Assembly (NCBI GenBank): GCA_951799445.1
Contig: OX637287.1
Coordinates: 558,001 to 622,000, forward strand
From: Pseudisothecium myosuroides
Taxonomy: Eukaryota > Streptophyta > Bryopsida > Hypnales > Lembophyllaceae
DNA length: 64,000 nt
Direction of reading: 5' to 3'
Shown here: positions 61,001 to 64,000 of the stretch, one piece after another
How the letters are laid out: each line of letters starts with the position of its first letter
Position numbering within the stretch: the first letter of the stretch is position 1
Notes under the pieces: generated by a model
Told to the model about the DNA's origin: nothing
Databases searched by the model: none
What the model saw: only the letters and a program-made list of their open reading frames with translations
Translations under genes and position numbers: made by a program

Positions 61001-61466
61001 TAAGGTAACTACACCTAAAATTGCACAGTTAAGCTCTATAGCATGATCAATATGCTCTACAAAATGAAAAATAATTTTTGTATATAGGTGAAGGATTATG
61101 AATCAAAATGCAAGTGGTTTCTATAATTTTTGGATGCATTGTGAATTAGTTACAAATTTTCAAAGATATGAGGAGTAGGGTGTTAAAAGTGTCATTTAGG
61201 TGATGCCAAAATCAATTTGATGCACATGAAGACATGTCAAAGAGAAGAAGTTGAACCAACAGAGATTGTATCCAAAATGGACAACTTGCAAGGTTGCCAC
61301 CTCCACAATTCTATTAATAGGATTGCACTCTAATCGAAATGGGCCTTAACTCCATCTTACATTTGTCCTTTAATGTGTACCATTTTGGGTATCCTCCCAA
61401 TTCATTTTCCCTTCAGAAACAGGGGTCCATTTTGAGGAGCGGTCCATTTTAGGTGTAGTTACCTTA
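61001..61466. mobile_element. TAAGGTAACTACACC TIR element
   Basis: A perfect TIR of about 21 bases beginning TAAGGTAACTACACCTAAAA at 61001 and its inverted complement ending at 61466. 466 bp, non-coding. It directly replaces the expected right end of the preceding MITE. Confidence 0.8.
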
Positions 61467-61890
61467 GAGCATCTCATGCAACTTTATAGCTATCATGGCT
61501 CCTTGAATTGAGATCTGTCCGATGTAGAGGGGATGGCCACTTGTATTTACAATAGTACAACTCCATAAAATATACTTTCAACCAATCATTAGTCACACAA
61601 CTCCCGAAAAAATACTCCCAACCAATCACAATTCATACAACTCCCGAAAATATACTCCCAACCAATCACAAGTCACAGAACTTGCAAAAGCAATAAGTAA
61701 ACTACCATTCATTATGAAGACTTGCTAATCCCAAGAAAATATGTAGCGTATAGAGGGGTTAGTGACCCCTTCAAAAATGGCTTATTTGGAAGGGGAAGTG
61801 AAGTTCGAGCTTGACATACACTAGAATTGATTGCTTTTCATACAAATATTAGAGGGGAGGGGATATCTGAAGGGCTCCAGGAGATGTTCT
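61467..61890. repeat. Short gap with triplicated motif
   Basis: At 61560-61680 three tandem copies of about 44 bases (AACTCC-GAAAATATACTCCCAAC, then CAATCAC-AGTCA) are visible. No gene. Confidence 0.5.
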
Positions 61891-62191
61891 CATTAGAGGA
61901 GATTTGAGCCTTTGGAAGACTATTTCAGGATTGTTTTTGTTACTGAGAACCAACCCCTTGCTGTCATAATAAAATAATAATAATTAAATAATTAAAATAA
62001 TATAATATAAATATATATATTAAATTTTTATTAAATATTTTTTAAAATATTTTTTTCTAAAAAAATAATTAATTATTAATATTTGACGTGGTAGTCTCTC
62101 GACCACATCAGATTGATGATTTGGCAACATTCCCAGAGTTCCTACAGTCTCAGAACTCGCAGTCTTCCAAAGGTCCAAAAATCCTCTAATG
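61891..62191. mobile_element. ATTAGAGGAGATT-family MITE, copy 3
   Basis: Ends CATTAGAGGAGATTTGAGCC and (inverted) CATTAGAGGATTTTTGGACC, same internal layout as copies at 50391 and 51815 (GACGTGGTAGTC and GACCACATC around an AT-rich core). About 301 bp. Confidence 0.75.
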
Positions 62192-62206
62192 TAAAGGGGT
62201 GGTTCT

Positions 62207-62413
62207 TAACCCATAAATGACACTTTGGACGCTTGGCGTCCAATGAATTATCTTGTGTAGGACAGAAGTGCAACTATTCATCTTCGGAATTTTGTGTGAA
62301 AAGTGAAGAACTTCTATACTAACTTGATTCCAATGAGTGCTTTTGGTTTTTTTTATACCAATGATTCCAAAATGGGTGTTTTCCACGACCATCCATTCGT
62401 CCTTTAAGGGTTA
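62207..62413 (-). mobile_element. TAACCCTTAAAGGACG-family MITE, copy 2
   Basis: Inverted relative to the copy at 58258. Read on the minus strand it starts TAACCCTTAAAGGACGAATG, shares AATAGTTGCACTTCTGTCCT and closes with TTTATGGGTTA. 207 bp. Confidence 0.75.
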
Positions 62414-64000
62414 CAGGAGGCAACCCATTTCCAACCATTTAAGCAATTACACACATCTCGAGGGCGGATTTCTTCATTGGGGCAATTTTCTCGTGTGCGG
62501 AAATAGAGTTCGGAAGGTTTTCATAATTTTTCAAATTTTTATTTTTCAAAATATAATTACTGTGAGTTTTTTAGCAGAAGATTCTATTCTTCCTATATTA
62601 GTAATGTAGGGCTTGCTATTTCTAACCATGGGCTGAAAACAAAATCGACCAAAGGGTTGCAATATTGAAAGGTCTTAAAGCCAATCAAAATGCGCCACAG
62701 CTTCATCGGAAACCACACCGTAATTAATCATTGGTCATCTCTTGTTAATCGGAAAGAAAATAGCCTACATTGCCAGAACGGGTGTCCGATCAAGAATGGG
62801 TTGCCTCCTACAAGGTAAAACAACCCATTACGGATAGAAGACCCATTGTGAACACCTAGGAATGACCCCATTATGATTTTCTTCCAGTGAATGAGATTTG
62901 GGCCACAATCAATGTCTTAGCTCACCAGAATGGAGTGATTAGTGACCACAATAGGAACTTCTAGCTTTTTAGTGTTAATTCATTGTAGGAAGTGATTGTT
63001 TTAGGACTTCCATGTTAAAAAATATTGTGATTGATTTAGGTGAGTAAGATGACCGTTATGGATACAATTTTTGTTGGTTTTGGGGTAGTCCAGAGACTCT
63101 TTTAGGCCATGATGGGTTGAACACTTCAGAAATTCATAACAAAGTCACACTTTATGGAAAAAAAAATCTAATTTCAATTGCTCTCGCCATTTCTATCACT
63201 TGTCTTTTTGTGGAAAAAAAAATTAAAAAACTTCAACAATAACATGAGGGCAAACTCCCCATCCTGTCCGTAATGGGCTGTTTTACCTAAATGCCCGTGA
63301 GATTTTAGAGTTAAGTGCGGCCCGGGGGCCCAAGGAGGTCGCCATGGGTCTGGACATGGTGGAGCTCGACCCAACTGTGCCTTGGCAGATGAGCAGTTGA
63401 GTGAGTGAGCCCTGGCTGTTGGTGTCCCACGCGGCTTCTGCAACTGGGACCGCCGTTGTCTGGTTGGCTTTTTTATATCATTGAAAAATGAGATAAATTG
63501 ACACAAATGAACGCCAGCCCAGGGTTGGCGTTGGTTGGCATTTCAGGCCCATCCACTTGGGCTTGCAGCTGGATTTATGCAGCGGAAATGACGGACACTG
63601 GGCGATCCTCCCTTACAAGCGTCCAAGTTCCAGATGTGTCAGTGAGTCCCACTGATTTTCCAGTTCCCTTTACCTTAGCGTACGACGGAAGGATGGTCAC
63701 AGCCTCACAGGTGGTGGGGATGGAAATGCGCTTTCCTTCCTCAAGCTGCAGTGGTGGCCAGGATCCATTGCTCTGTCCCAGGTGGGGGCAGCGCAACTTG
63801 AGCCAGGCAGGGCCCAGGCAGGGGATTGCGCAACTTGATTGCAGAAGGTTCACAGTTTCGAAGTTTTAAATTATCCATCAACCATGCCAACAAGCACCAG
63901 CTCCATCACCACCATCACCATCTTGTGGACTGTATCGCACTCACTCACTGGAGTTACTTTCACACGCTTTGTACGGCAAGTAGTTGCTGGAATTCAGTAT
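62414..64000. other. Right edge, GC-richer after 63.2 kb, unidentified
   Basis: 62414-63170 is AT-rich without a gene. From about 63240 on, GC content rises and overlapping open frames of 90-120 codons appear on both strands (minus 63575-63853, plus 63498-63869). None has a recognisable domain, and no start or splice site can be chosen. It may be an exon or flank of a gene that continues past the right edge. Confidence 0.3.

Overview
The window is nuclear DNA of a land plant, most likely a moss or other non-seed plant. This lineage call is an inference from plant-specific proteins with short GT-AG introns, GC-richer genes set in long AT-rich tracts full of small inverted-repeat elements, and a zinc-finger hAT-like transposase of a type I associate with mosses. 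No database was consulted. Nothing looks bacterial: no operons, CRISPR arrays or phage genes.

Layout. 1-6.9 kb: AT-rich intergenic DNA with several small terminal-inverted-repeat (TIR) elements. 6.9-14.1 kb, minus strand: a 13-exon gene for the mRNA-decapping scaffold EDC4/VARICOSE. 17.3-20.3 kb, minus: a 5-exon membrane-anchored protein disulfide isomerase of the PDIL5-2 type. 20.7-26 kb, plus: a decayed hAT-like DNA transposon, followed by further decayed coding sequence to about 27.9 kb. 29.4-38.7 kb: a large inverted duplication. Two 2,577-bp arms (29360-31936 and 36081-38657) appear identical, and each holds a complete two-exon gene for the minor photosystem II antenna protein CP29 (Lhcb4) with its promoter. 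The genes point tail to tail around a 4.1-kb single-copy spacer. 44.8-48.2 kb, minus: a 7-exon plastid arogenate dehydrogenase (TyrA). 48.8-63 kb: AT-rich, gene-poor DNA with many MITE-like elements, some nested, and a 363-bp near-perfect hairpin. 63.2-64 kb: a GC-richer edge that I could not identify.

The four intact gene types are ordinary housekeeping or photosynthetic genes (mRNA turnover, ER or secretory redox folding, light harvesting, tyrosine synthesis) with no evident joint function. The most notable signals are: (1) the tail-to-tail Lhcb4 palindrome with no visible divergence between arms; (2) the 55.2-55.6 kb hairpin, in which all seven arm differences would be G-U wobbles in a plus-strand RNA and six of seven sit in CG or CHG contexts; (3) decayed genes whose premature stops are mostly TAG or TGA, as expected from deamination of methylated CAG and CGA; (4) a mosaic of at least six TIR-element families. 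Exon boundaries were derived by hand from GT/AG sites, reading frame and remembered family sequence. I did not see a convincing new multi-gene system.
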